Below, piece after piece: positions 1 to 8,017 of a stretch of DNA of 64,000 nucleotides. Source of the DNA: Synechococcales cyanobacterium CNB (GTDB lineage Bacteria > Planctomycetota > Phycisphaerae > Phycisphaerales > UBA1924); NCBI GenBank assembly GCA_030263455.1, contig SZOZ01000006.1, positions 1-64,000 of the forward strand, written 5' to 3'. Position 1 is the first letter of the stretch, and each line of letters begins with the position of its first letter. The notes under the pieces were generated by a model. It ran no database searches. It was not told the DNA's origin and saw only the letters and a list, made by a program, of their open reading frames with translations. The translations under genes and the position numbers were made by a program.

Positions 1-68
1 CGAAGGACAACTCGGACCCCCGCGCAGGAACCGCACGCGACCAGACCGAACGCAGAGGCCGCGGAGCG

Positions 69-120
69 GAACGCGGAGAGCGCGGAATGGAACGCGGAGA
101 GCGCGGAATGGAACGCGGAG
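69..120. repeat. Short tandem repeat, 21-bp unit
   Basis: A 21-base unit starting GAACGCGGAGAGC occurs twice without change (69-89 and 90-110), followed by a partial third copy to 120. Degenerate GCGGAG-rich sequence continues on both sides from about 50 to 175. Open frames through it are simple-sequence products (Arg/Gly/Glu-rich) and I do not regard them as genes. Confidence 0.8.
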
Positions 121-317
121 CGGATCGAACGCGGAGGACGCGGAGCAGCACGCGGAGTTCGCGGAGCGAACAGTGCGGGGAGAACGGATCAGAAGGTCCA
201 GAACACCCGATCCCCTCCTCCCCCGCACCCCTTCCCTTCCCGCGCGCCCTCCTCACCCGCAAACGCTCCCTTCCCGCGCGTCCTCCTCCCCCTCGCTCCG
301 CGGGGGAGGTCGTGGCC

Positions 318-430
318 GGGTCTTCGCGTCTGGCCTTCGCGGCCGGGTCTTCGCGTCTGGGTCTTCGCGTCTGGGTCTTCGCGTCTGGGTCTTCGCGGCT
401 GGGTCTTCGCGGCTGGGTCTTCGCCGCCGG
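318..430. repeat. Tandem minisatellite, 15-bp unit
   Basis: About seven head-to-tail copies of a 15-base unit of the type GGGTCTTCGCGTCTG, with GTCT replaced by GGCT or GGCC in some copies. Because 15 is divisible by three, all frames stay open and create false ORFs. There are no unique spacers, so this is not a CRISPR array. The stretch 431-530 up to the tRNA-like gene shows nothing else I can recognise. Confidence 0.85.
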
Positions 431-530
431 GGGAGGTTCCCTTCAGCCCTTCGGCCCTCTGCGCAGTCTGGCCCCCTGGCGGCGTGTCCCGGCCAGCCGC
501 CAACCCCCGCCCGAAGGCCGCACAGCCCGA

Positions 531-602
531 TCCCCGGTCGCCCAATGGCAGAACGAGCGGCTGCTAACCGCCAGGTTCCCGGTTCGAGTCCAGGTCGGGG
601 AG
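531..602 (+). tRNA. tRNA-Asn-like gene with anticodon GCT; four A.C stem mismatches
   Basis: A 72-base cloverleaf with a 7-bp acceptor stem (531-537 with 595-601, one G.T), discriminator G602 and no encoded CCA. T8, A14, G18G19, A21, TTC at 54-56, A58 and C61 are all present. The anticodon loop is CTGCTAA (561-567), so the anticodon is GCT, formally serine. The 5-base variable loop, the U1-A72 pair and G73 fit tRNA-Asn, and tRNA-Ser would need a long variable arm. Stem mismatches are C541.A553 and C542.A552 (D stem), A556.C572 (anticodon stem) and C580.A592 (T stem), all of type A.C. Changing C to U at each, and at C564 of the anticodon, gives a perfect tRNA-Asn(GUU). A terminator follows at 609, but I see no -10 box upstream, unlike the other three tRNAs here. 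It could be a pseudogene or an edited tRNA. Confidence 0.65.
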
Positions 603-608
603 TTTTCG

Positions 609-637
609 ACGCCCTCGCGGAAACGCGGGGGCGTTTT
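609..637 (+). terminator. Intrinsic terminator after the tRNA-like gene
   Basis: An 11-bp stem (609-619 with 624-634, one G.T pair), loop GAAA and a T run at 634-637. It begins six bases after the tRNA discriminator base, the position expected for the 3' end of a monocistronic tRNA transcript. 638-829 shows no other feature. Confidence 0.75.
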
Positions 638-829
638 GGTTTACGGGGCGGCCCCGTCCAAGCCACCCGGCCGAACTCGCGAAAAATCGCTTTACGAAGG
701 GGGTTTCGGCGCTTCCCGGCCCGCCCGCCGCGCTCTCGGTCTTGAAACCGAATCTCGGGGTCCGACGGCAACCCCCACGGTTGCTCTCGCCCCACCGGCG
801 GCAACCCCTCTCAAACTCTCGCGCTCTCT

Positions 830-872
830 GGTTGACGGGTGGCTTGAGCTTAACAGCAGGGTTGCTCTCGGC
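830..872. repeat. Left copy of repeat blocks flanking the SIR2 gene
   Basis: Contains GGTTGACGG (830-838) and GGGTTGCTCTCGGC (859-872). Both blocks recur in the same order and orientation at 3094-3118, just beyond the start of the SIR2 gene. The second block lies inside the 3' end of the SIR2 reading frame. A partial further copy (GGTTGCTCTCG) is at about 779-789. Confidence 0.6.
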
Positions 873-3039
873 GGCCTTGTCCGGTTGGCGCAGGAACCGG
901 TGCCAAGAAGACGGGATAGATGCTCGCGTCCAGCGATCTTTCTATCAGGGTGTCGAGCCGTTCCCAGTCGCGCTCCGGGTAGAGTTGCCGCGTTAGCGCC
1001 GCAATCGCCGATGCGTCTTCATCGGAAGCGCCGGCCGGATCGTCGTGAACGCGCCGGAGCAGGCTCCGCATCGCTGCAACCGACGCCGGTTCCGCAGTTG
1101 TCATGGATTCAGAGATTCTGGCACTCGGACATCCCGCGGATCGCAGGGCCCGGAGCATGTCGAGTGCCATCTTCGGACCGAGGCTGGGGTCGGCGCTGCC
1201 GAGGGCACGATCGAGGGCGGCGGCCAGGATCCTCGCCGCGCGCTGGGGCTCCCCTTGGGCCAGCAGCGCCCATCCGCGGGTCCGGTCAGCGAGCGATGTC
1301 CCGTTCAGCCAGCCTGCGACGGAATAGAGCACCTGCCCCTCGCTCGCACGCTTGAGTGCGCCCTCTCCATTGCCTCGAACCAAAAGGGCTTGTCCGTGCA
1401 GGACGGACGTTGCTGCCACGTCGCGGACCTCCAGAAGCCCGGGCGCATCCTCGCTGACGAGGACCGACATCATGACGTCCTGCGTCTCGCCCAGCCGCTG
1501 GGCAAGACGCGCCGATACAGCCGCCAGGATTCGATGAAGACCGAGCCGATGCAGCAGGGGAGCCGTCTTGAAGCCTGCAGCTTGGACGACTTTGCACCAC
1601 AGGTGCAGTCGGTAGTGCTCGAAGAAGGCTCGCGTCGCGCGGGTAGCGAGCGTGCGCAGTCGCCTGCCCCGACGCAGGGTCCAGACTGCCTGCGGGACAG
1701 CGAGCACGCTGCCGGGCAGCGTCAAGGCGAAGGACTCGAACGCCCGGGCGATGAGCTCAACCTCCGTCCCCGGCCAGGCCCTCCGCACTCGCACCGCCTC
1801 AGCGGCTTGAGCGGAGCAGTCGTGCCCGTGACCAAACTGCTCCAGGTACAGCCGCACCACGGCCGGGGGGGGAGCGGAGTCTCCGAACACGAGCGGCCGC
1901 AGGACTGGGATCGCGTCGCTCCGACACGCCGAGTCGGTGATGCGTGCAACGAACTCGGCCAACGCGTCCGAGGAGAGGGATCGCAGCGCCTCGTCCACCC
2001 GCAGTTTCATTCTCGCATCCAACAAGCGTTCCGCCGATACGTACTCAGGTACATCTCTCTCGGCGGCATCAAGCCCGAGCCGATGGGCGAGATCGACGAG
2101 GATGTGCCGCGGACCCCGCTCATGGATCGGCCCAAAGAGGCTTGCGCTATGCACTGTCGGATTGAGCTCCGTGAGGAAACTCGCCCGCAGCACTTCTGGC
2201 CCGGAGAACGACGGATCGACCGGCCAGTAGGGCTCGTTCCAGAAGACCCGCCTTCGCTCACGCGCGCCGTCGCCGTTGAGCAACGCCGAGAAGAGCGGCC
2301 TGAGGTCGGGGTCACGGAACCCGTAACCCAGCACGACCCACAGGCTCGGTGGCGCGGGTACCCGAAGGAGTTGGAAGACCTGATCGAGCCGGCCAGCAAG
2401 GAACAGGGTCCGGGCAAGTTGATGAGTTGTGTACACGCACGATGCCGGCTCCGACACGCACCCGTGCAACTTGAGCAGTTGCACGAGTCCCCGCTGTCGT
2501 GCGTCAATCCATTGATGCAGTTGGCCACCCAGAGTCCGCGAGGGAGCGGGAACGGAAATCCCCGCGGCAATCTCTAGGCATCGATCGTAGTTCGTGGTCG
2601 CGAGCGTCACGGCCTCGCACCACTCGCGATCAACGAGCGCCTGCGCCACGGCAATCACCAGCCTATGAAGATGGTTGGGGCGCGAATCCACGCTCCCTCC
2701 GCAGGTCGCCCGCACGACTGCGGTGGCGGCATGAGGATTTGCCGCGTCCAGACATCCCATGAACTGCTCAAATGGGAGCTCGCTCACCGCCTTCTTCCAC
2801 TCCGGGTTGTCCAGGCAGGCCCTGACAGCGACGCGCAGCTCGGTTGAGGCGCCGCTGCATTCGGTCTGTTTGAGCACCGACGCGAGGACCAAGGCGTCTC
2901 GAATCTCGGGCACGCTCGCGCAATGGCACTCTGGGCTGCGTGAAACAAGCGAGCCAACAAGGAAGAGCAGGTGACGATGACGGCGGCCCTCGATCTCCGT
3001 CCAGAGCTCGTCCAAGCAGTCGGCGGTACCTGGCGACAT
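850..3039 (-). CDS. SIR2-like domain protein, candidate defence effector
   Basis: A 729-residue protein with a SIR2-like (SIR2_2/PF13289 type) N-terminal half. The motifs seen are LVGSLVS in place of the usual GAG loop, TTNYD, LKLHG and then LGYGFRDPDLRPLF, the order typical of SIR2-like NAD-binding or NADase domains in anti-phage proteins. The C-terminal ~400 residues are helical-looking, Leu/Ala/Arg-rich, and match no domain I can name; in such proteins this part is often a sensor. I chose the ATG at 3039 because GGGAG lies just upstream, rather than the longer frame from 3081. No membrane segments. It stands alone, with no TIR, Argonaute or HerA partner next to it. The defence role is inferred from domain and context; NAD cleavage is not shown. 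Confidence 0.75.
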   Translation of the reverse strand: MSPGTADCLDELWTEIEGRRHRHLLFLVGSLVSRSPECHCASVPEIRDALVLASVLKQTECSGASTELRVAVRACLDNPEWKKAVSELPFEQFMGCLDAANPHAATAVVRATCGGSVDSRPNHLHRLVIAVAQALVDREWCEAVTLATTNYDRCLEIAAGISVPAPSRTLGGQLHQWIDARQRGLVQLLKLHGCVSEPASCVYTTHQLARTLFLAGRLDQVFQLLRVPAPPSLWVVLGYGFRDPDLRPLFSALLNGDGARERRRVFWNEPYWPVDPSFSGPEVLRASFLTELNPTVHSASLFGPIHERGPRHILVDLAHRLGLDAAERDVPEYVSAERLLDARMKLRVDEALRSLSSDALAEFVARITDSACRSDAIPVLRPLVFGDSAPPPAVVRLYLEQFGHGHDCSAQAAEAVRVRRAWPGTEVELIARAFESFALTLPGSVLAVPQAVWTLRRGRRLRTLATRATRAFFEHYRLHLWCKVVQAAGFKTAPLLHRLGLHRILAAVSARLAQRLGETQDVMMSVLVSEDAPGLLEVRDVAATSVLHGQALLVRGNGEGALKRASEGQVLYSVAGWLNGTSLADRTRGWALLAQGEPQRAARILAAALDRALGSADPSLGPKMALDMLRALRSAGCPSARISESMTTAEPASVAAMRSLLRRVHDDPAGASDEDASAIAALTRQLYPERDWERLDTLIERSLDASIYPVFLAPVPAPTGQGRREQPCC

Positions 3040-3093
3040 GCTCCCATCATAATGCGGGTCCAGGGAGAGCGCCCTCCTCATCGAACCTCTTGT

Positions 3094-3118
3094 GGTTGAC
3101 GGCGGGGTTGCTCTCGGC
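3094..3118. repeat. Right copy of repeat blocks flanking the SIR2 gene
   Basis: GGTTGACGG (3094-3102) followed, after two bases, by GGGTTGCTCTCGGC (3105-3118). In the left copy the same blocks are 20 bases apart. The pair could mark ends of an inserted or recombined segment. Confidence 0.6.
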
Positions 3119-3246
3119 CCCTTGCGCGCGACTGCGGAATCCCATCGCGTAGGTATCCAGTAGCCAGCAGCGGCGTGCCGCAGGCGACCGATCCCGGATC
3201 ACCACGACCGGCCACGGACGAGTGAGCATCTCCGAAGGAGTGCGCG

Positions 3247-3462
3247 ATGTCGCTGCGCCCCGACCCGACGGACCCGGCGGACATGTCGCCCGACGAGCGG
3301 ATGGACGAGGTTGGCAGCATCCTCGCCCGCGGGATTCTGCGGCTGCATGGGCGAGTTCGCCCACATCTCGGCCCCGCCGACCCCCCTCAGAATCTGCCGG
3401 AATCCTCGCGGACATGCCTTGAACTCTCGGCCGGTCCTCGCCCTGATGGCGTCGCTGGTTAA
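3247..3462 (+). CDS. Small protein of DUF2924/recombinase mobile cassettes
   Basis: A 71-residue acidic protein whose first half reads [20 protein letters not shown] and whose end reads SSRTCLELS. This layout matches the short hypothetical proteins I know directly upstream of DUF2924 proteins and recombinases in planctomycete and alphaproteobacterial genomes; that is family memory and was not searched. GAAGGAG precedes the ATG at good spacing. The next gene, a DUF2924 start, follows after 25 bases with its own Shine-Dalgarno. It appears complete. Its function is unknown. Confidence 0.6.
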   Translation: MSLRPDPTDPADMSPDERMDEVGSILARGILRLHGRVRPHLGPADPPQNLPESSRTCLELSAGPRPDGVAG

Positions 3463-3487
3463 CGGCGAGAGAACAAGGAGGCGATGC

Positions 3488-3690
3488 GTGGCATTGAACG
3501 TCGGGCAGATGGTGAGCGAACCGCGGCGCATGACCGTGACCGAGCTGCGCAGCCGGTACACCGAGGTCTTCGGCGAGCAGACGCGGTCGGGCAATCGCGA
3601 TTACCTCGTGCGCCGGATCGCATGGCGCGCCCAGGCCAACGCCGAGGGCGGGCTCCCCGAGCGGGCGCGGGAGGGGGGGGTGTGGTTCCC
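3488..3690 (+). pseudogene. Truncated DUF2924 gene (mobile cassette remnant)
   Basis: A GTG start at 3488 with a strong AAGGAGG at 3475-3481 opens a frame with the DUF2924 N-terminal signature: [16 protein letters not shown], then [15 protein letters not shown] and a following LPERARE. Intact family members run to about 150 residues and are followed by a site-specific recombinase. Here the family-like sequence stops near 3680 and continues only as an open antisense frame over the NRDE gene, so the rest of the cassette has been lost. Confidence 0.6.
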
Positions 3691-4647
3691 ACGCCTCTCC
3701 GGCCTTGCGCGCAGAAACGAACGATGCCCACGGGCTCCGCTTCCACGGGTTGCGCTTCCCCGGGTTGCGAGCAGCCGCTGCCCGGCGTCGCGCCACCCGC
3801 GGCTACAGGCCCTCGCCCCTCCGGAGCGAAGAGGCCGTCCCCCCCACCCCCACTCCCCCCACTCCCCCCACTCTCCCCCCCACCACCACCGCCTCCGGCA
3901 CCGGGCGGTACGCCATCCGCACCCGCGCGGCCCGGCACGCGATGCGGATCGCGGCGCTGCGCGCGAAGCCGCGCGCGCCGCGGGCGTCACCTCCACCGCC
4001 GTCACGCTCACCGTGCGGGCCGCGTCGCGCGACATCAGCACGCTGATCTCCGGGCGGTGCGGCCAGCGGTGCGCGTGGAACGCGTCCTGCGCCTCCGGCG
4101 TCGGCCCGGGCGCGACGACCAACTCCTCGAACAGCGGCAGCCGCGGCAGCACGACCGCGTCACCCAGGCCCGAACTCGCGAAGCAGACCGCCGCCTGCCC
4201 GTGCGCGGTCAGGTGCAGCCGCTCGCCGTCCCAGACCGCGTCGAGCGAACGCGGCACGCCCCGCGCATCCGGCTGCACCGCGACGAGCCGGAACGGGTCG
4301 AACCGGGCGAGGTCGGCCGCGGCGAGCCGGTCCGCGGCCTCGTCGGCCGTCAGCGCATCGATGAGCGACGGGATGAGCAGGCCGCGCGAGCGCCGGCCCG
4401 CGCGCGGCGGCGCGGATTCCCCCCCCGGGGCGTTCACGTTCAGCAGCGCGAGCGCGAGGCCCGTCTCGGCGGCGGCGACCCACGTGCCCCCCGCGTGCGT
4501 GTCGGTCGGCCAGAGCGCTCGCACCGGCAGCGCCGGCGGACCTCGCCACTCGGGCGGGTCCGCGGCGGCGCGGCGGCGGCTCTCGTCCCGGTTCGTCACG
4601 AGCCGGAAGCCGGCGGAGGGCAGCGGGATGACGGAGACGGTGCACAC
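3601..4647 (-). CDS. NRDE family protein, probable C-terminal frameshift
   Basis: The N terminus has the NRDE (TANGO2-like) signature: [20 protein letters not shown] and GGTWVAA, then [11 protein letters not shown] start at the GTG at 4647 because the family begins with Met-Cys-Thr-Val. Family members are about 230-270 residues, while this frame gives 348 with an Arg/Trp/Gly-rich, unnatural tail. In the next frame the family-like ending [10 protein letters not shown] continues and stops at 3803. A one-base indel in the GC-rich stretch near 3960-4000 would therefore restore a normal protein ending at 3803 and remove the overlap with the DUF2924 remnant. Function is unknown. Ntn-hydrolase-like roles have been suggested for the family. 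Confidence 0.7.
   Translation of the reverse strand: MCTVSVIPLPSAGFRLVTNRDESRRRAAADPPEWRGPPALPVRALWPTDTHAGGTWVAAAETGLALALLNVNAPGGESAPPRAGRRSRGLLIPSLIDALTADEAADRLAAADLARFDPFRLVAVQPDARGVPRSLDAVWDGERLHLTAHGQAAVCFASSGLGDAVVLPRLPLFEELVVAPGPTPEAQDAFHAHRWPHRPEISVLMSRDAARTVSVTAVEVTPAARAASRAAPRSASRAGPRGCGWRTARCRRRWWWGGEWGEWGEWGWGGRPLRSGGARACSRGWRDAGQRLLATRGSATRGSGARGHRSFLRARPERRGNHTPPSRARSGSPPSALAWARHAIRRTR
3838..3892. repeat. Pure polypyrimidine tract
   Basis: An almost uninterrupted C-rich run with repeated CACTCCCCC units, free of G for over 50 bases. It lies within the 3' part of the NRDE reading frame, where it encodes Gly/Trp repeats. Such tracts are slippage-prone and may explain the suspected frameshift next to it. 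Confidence 0.75.
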
Positions 4648-4698
4648 GGGAGACAACGGACAGCGGACACGAAGATGAGCAGACCGGCCGAGAGCGGG

Positions 4699-5253
4699 TC
4701 AGCGGGCGGTGCGGTCGTGGTTCAGCGTCGAGGGGGCGCGGCCGAAGTCGTGCGCGGCGTGCGTGCCGAACTCGGCCGCGATCGCCTTCATCATCGCCTG
4801 GTGGTGCACGGCGTGGTGCGTGGCGAAGGCGAGCTCGCGCGCCCGCGTCGAGCCGAGCTCCGCCTCGCTGCCGTCGGCGTCGGTCATCACGCGCACGCGC
4901 ACCGGCGCGTCGAGCGCGCCGTTGCGCAGCTCGGCGAGCCGCGCCCGCAGCGAATCGATCACGCGCGAGGCCTCGGCCCGGTCGGTCTCGACCGGCACGC
5001 CGCGCTCGCGGTGGTCGTAGTCGATCGTCCCGCCCTCGCGCGCGGCCAAGGCGGCGGCGAAGTGGTCCAGCGTGTGGCGGAGGTGCTTGCCGATCGTGCC
5101 GCCCGCCAGCACGCGCGACTCCGCCCGGTAGGCGTCGTCGCTCACGGCGTGGAGCAGGTCGCTGCACTGGCGGAGAACGGCGTCCGCGCCCGCGGCGACA
5201 CGCTCCGCCCCGCCGAAACAGGCGCAGGGAGTGGACTCGGTGGTGGTCTTCAT
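4699..5253 (-). CDS. DinB superfamily protein
   Basis: 184 residues. A predicted four-helix DinB-like protein: LRQCSDLLHAVSDDAYRAE, then IGKHLRHTLDHFAAAL with the first metal-ligand histidines, and HHAVHHQAMMKA near the C terminus carrying the second His cluster. These HxxxD/HHxxHH patterns form the metal site in DinB/YfiT-like enzymes, several of which are thiol transferases or hydrolases. The start is the ATG at 5253. Upstream in-frame sequence belongs to the antisense of the DUF2339 gene and is not family-like. It lies 52 bases from the NRDE start and may be co-transcribed with it. Confidence 0.75.
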   Translation of the reverse strand: MKTTTESTPCACFGGAERVAAGADAVLRQCSDLLHAVSDDAYRAESRVLAGGTIGKHLRHTLDHFAAALAAREGGTIDYDHRERGVPVETDRAEASRVIDSLRARLAELRNGALDAPVRVRVMTDADGSEAELGSTRARELAFATHHAVHHQAMMKAIAAEFGTHAAHDFGRAPSTLNHDRTAR

Positions 5254-5317
5254 GGGGTTGTGCGCTCCATCCTTTGATGCACGCCCGGAACCATAGTCTA
5301 GCGCGCGGGCACGCGGC

Positions 5318-8017
5318 TCAGACCCGTTCTTCGGAACCGCCGAGCCGCGGGTTCGCGCCCTCGCTCGCGGAGCCGAGCGACGCCGCCAGCCGGGCGTACA
5401 GCACGGCGACGCCCAGCATGAGCAGGCCCAGGCCCAGGAAACTCGCCACCCGCCAGACCGGCGGCACGCCCTGAAGGTCGAGCAGCGCGACCTTGAGCAT
5501 GGCGAGGGCGATGAGCGCAAGCCCGGCGCAGCGGGGCGAGGCTCGGCGCACCATGAAACCGCACGCGACCGCGACCGCGCCCGCGATGCCCCACCAGATC
5601 GAGACGGCGGCGCGGCGCGCGGTCGGGTCGGCGGCGATCGCCTCCGCCACGCGCGCGACCTCGAGCGTCGTCGAGACGAGCGCGACCGAAGCCGCGATCC
5701 ACGCGACGACGACGGCGCCCGCCGCGAACCCGCCGCGCAGCGCCCGAGCCGACGCAACGAGCGCTGCAACAACAACGAACGACCGCCACAGCCCCGGATG
5801 CAGGAGCGGCGCGGAACCGTCCGCCTGCCACGAGTGCGGCGGGAACGCCCGGCACCACGCAACGGTCGCCGCGAGCGCGACCAGCCCGGCCGCGGCGTCG
5901 AGGCGGAGGAGCGGCACGCGACGATGCACGAACGCGAGCGCGAACGCGCCGATCGACCAGAACACCGCGAGCGCGGCCGCGCTGCTCTGCTGCGCGACGG
6001 GCGACGCGAGCGCCGCTCCGATCCCCGCCCACGCGCCGGCCCGCAACGCCCACGCGGCAGCGTCCGCCGACGGCGCGGCTCGCCCCGCCCATGCGGCACG
6101 CCCCATGAGCGTCGCGACCACGCCGCAGGCGACGAGCAACGCGGACCACGGCGCGAGACGCAGACCGAAGGCGTCGATGCCGCTCCATCGCAGGTCGGGC
6201 CGGACGGTCTCGACGACGAGCAGCCGGACAAAGACCACGCCGAGCATGGCCGCGCCGATCCACCGCAACGCGAGCCGCGGTTCGATACGGTGCGCGGCGA
6301 AGACGATCGCCGCGCCGCCGAGCCAGGCGATGCACGTTGCGCCGGCGTGCGTTCGCGCGTGGATGAACGCGACGAGCCAGAGCAGCCCGGCGACGGAGGC
6401 ACAGAACACGCCGAGCCGACGCGCGGGAGACGCCCGCCCGAGCCCCGGCGGCCGCGTCGGCGGCGCGAGCGGCGACGCCTCTTCCTCTTCTTCGCCGGGG
6501 CGAGCGACGACGAGCATCAGCCGCGCCGACGCCCCCCACGCCGCCGCGCCGACCAGCATCAGCACCATCCACGGGGAAACGGCGACGACGCGATCCGCGA
6601 CCCACGGCGAGGCCAGGCCGCCGACGGTGTGATCCCAGATGAGCAGCCGGCCCGTGGCCACGACGAGCAGGAGCAGCCCGTAGCGGTCGAGCGCGGGCGC
6701 GGCGATCCATCGCCCGGCGACCACCGCGGCGACGCCCATCGCGAGCCACGCCGCGGTCTCCGTCCAGCCCGCGAGCGCGAGCGCGATCGTCACCATGAGC
6801 AGGCCGCCCGCCTGCACGGCGAAACACGCCGCGAGCGACTCCGTGTCGGTGCGCGGGCGGTCGCGCAGCACGCGCACGCTCGACCCGAGCGAGAGCGAGG
6901 CCACCGCCGTGGCGACAAAGCCCGCTGCAGGCGCCATCCAGTCTTCAAGCATCCCCCACTCGCGGATGACAACCGTGGCCATCAGCGTCGCCCACGCGGA
7001 ACTCGCGATGCTGATGACGATCGGATGTGCTCGCCGCAGGCGCCTGCGGCGCGGCGTCTCGTCCGGCGAGATGCCGTGGCGACGGGCTGACAGGATCAGT
7101 TCGGACTGGTAGAGCGACCATGCGGCCGCCCAGAACCCGAGCGCGATGATCGCATGATCGACACCCTGCGCGGACGTCCAGAGCGTGCCGAGGACGCCCG
7201 TGGCCCACCACGAGAGCGGCCTGAGAATGGCAAATGGCACGCGGCGCCATACAGAGAGCGAGAGCGCGACGACCGCGAGCGCGAGCAGGTGCAGAGGGAG
7301 AACCAGCGGCGCGGGCTCGCGATCGGCGAGGAGAACCGGGATGAGGTAGCCACCGAGCAGGGCAAGGACGGCGGTGGAGGCGAGGTTGCCGCGGATGGCG
7401 ACTGCGATGCCGACTGCCGAAACGATCACCATGAGGCCGAACGCGACGGGCGTGCTTTCGATCAGGCCGAAGAAGCCGTAGGCGGCGTACGCGGCCACAA
7501 ACAGCGCGCCAACTCCCGCGGCATTCAGTCCCGCAGCCGCGAGCGGGTTGATGCGCCGGCGTGCGATCTCGCCGACGGCGAGCAGAGCCGCGCCGAACGC
7601 TGCCGTGGCGATGCACCGGCCGAGCGGCGGCAGCAGGCGGAACCACCCCTCGTCGAGCGCGACCTTCACCCCGAGCGCGAGGCCGATGATGACCGCCAGC
7701 GCCCCTACCGCCGCGAACACGCGACCACCGATCTGCCGCTCGATCGCAGGCTTCGCCGAACGATGAACATCGGACGGCTGCGCTGGACCGGCCACTCCTG
7801 TCGGCGGCGCGGCATGTGCTGTCGGCACGGTCTGCTGTGCCTGTGCGGAGGCAGACTTCGGAACCGCACCTTTGCTCGTCTGTCTTGACGACGGTGATGT
7901 TCGCGTGCCCGACTCGAGGGCGGCGACTCGCGCTTCGAGCGCGGCCAGCCGTGCCGCGAGATCGTCCGAGGCACGACCTGCCAAGTGTCGGCTCGAAGCG
8001 TCAGGAGCGTTCTCCAT
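5318..8017 (-). CDS. DUF2339 family polytopic membrane protein
   Basis: 899 residues. A short N-terminal coiled coil (LAARLAALEARVAALES) precedes the DUF2339 start (IGGRVFAAVGALAVIIG), and the rest is a long series of about 20-25 hydrophobic segments, with GWFRLLPPLGR between segments and GGYLIPVLL inside as family marks. The ATG at 8017 follows GGGGG at good spacing, so it is preferred to the GTG four codons earlier. The family's function is unknown; a role in the envelope is inferred only from topology. It is transcribed divergently from the ArsR operon. Confidence 0.8.
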   Translation of the reverse strand: MENAPDASSRHLAGRASDDLAARLAALEARVAALESGTRTSPSSRQTSKGAVPKSASAQAQQTVPTAHAAPPTGVAGPAQPSDVHRSAKPAIERQIGGRVFAAVGALAVIIGLALGVKVALDEGWFRLLPPLGRCIATAAFGAALLAVGEIARRRINPLAAAGLNAAGVGALFVAAYAAYGFFGLIESTPVAFGLMVIVSAVGIAVAIRGNLASTAVLALLGGYLIPVLLADREPAPLVLPLHLLALAVVALSLSVWRRVPFAILRPLSWWATGVLGTLWTSAQGVDHAIIALGFWAAAWSLYQSELILSARRHGISPDETPRRRRLRRAHPIVISIASSAWATLMATVVIREWGMLEDWMAPAAGFVATAVASLSLGSSVRVLRDRPRTDTESLAACFAVQAGGLLMVTIALALAGWTETAAWLAMGVAAVVAGRWIAAPALDRYGLLLLVVATGRLLIWDHTVGGLASPWVADRVVAVSPWMVLMLVGAAAWGASARLMLVVARPGEEEEEASPLAPPTRPPGLGRASPARRLGVFCASVAGLLWLVAFIHARTHAGATCIAWLGGAAIVFAAHRIEPRLALRWIGAAMLGVVFVRLLVVETVRPDLRWSGIDAFGLRLAPWSALLVACGVVATLMGRAAWAGRAAPSADAAAWALRAGAWAGIGAALASPVAQQSSAAALAVFWSIGAFALAFVHRRVPLLRLDAAAGLVALAATVAWCRAFPPHSWQADGSAPLLHPGLWRSFVVVAALVASARALRGGFAAGAVVVAWIAASVALVSTTLEVARVAEAIAADPTARRAAVSIWWGIAGAVAVACGFMVRRASPRCAGLALIALAMLKVALLDLQGVPPVWRVASFLGLGLLMLGVAVLYARLAASLGSASEGANPRLGGSEERV

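Noticed and set aside
318-430. CRISPR array
   Set aside because: The 15-bp units are directly tandem with no spacers and no cas genes nearby.
531-602. Calling the odd tRNA a normal tRNA-Ser(GCT)
   Set aside because: The variable loop is five bases, while bacterial tRNA-Ser has a long variable arm, and the acceptor end (U1-A72, G73) fits Asn.
87-1355. Plus-strand ORF of 422 codons across the repeats and tRNA
   Set aside because: It is made of simple repeats, contains the tRNA and terminator, and runs antisense into the SIR2 gene.
3311-4678. 455-codon ORF starting in the DUF2924 remnant
   Set aside because: Only the first part is family-like; the rest is the antisense of the NRDE gene kept open by high GC.
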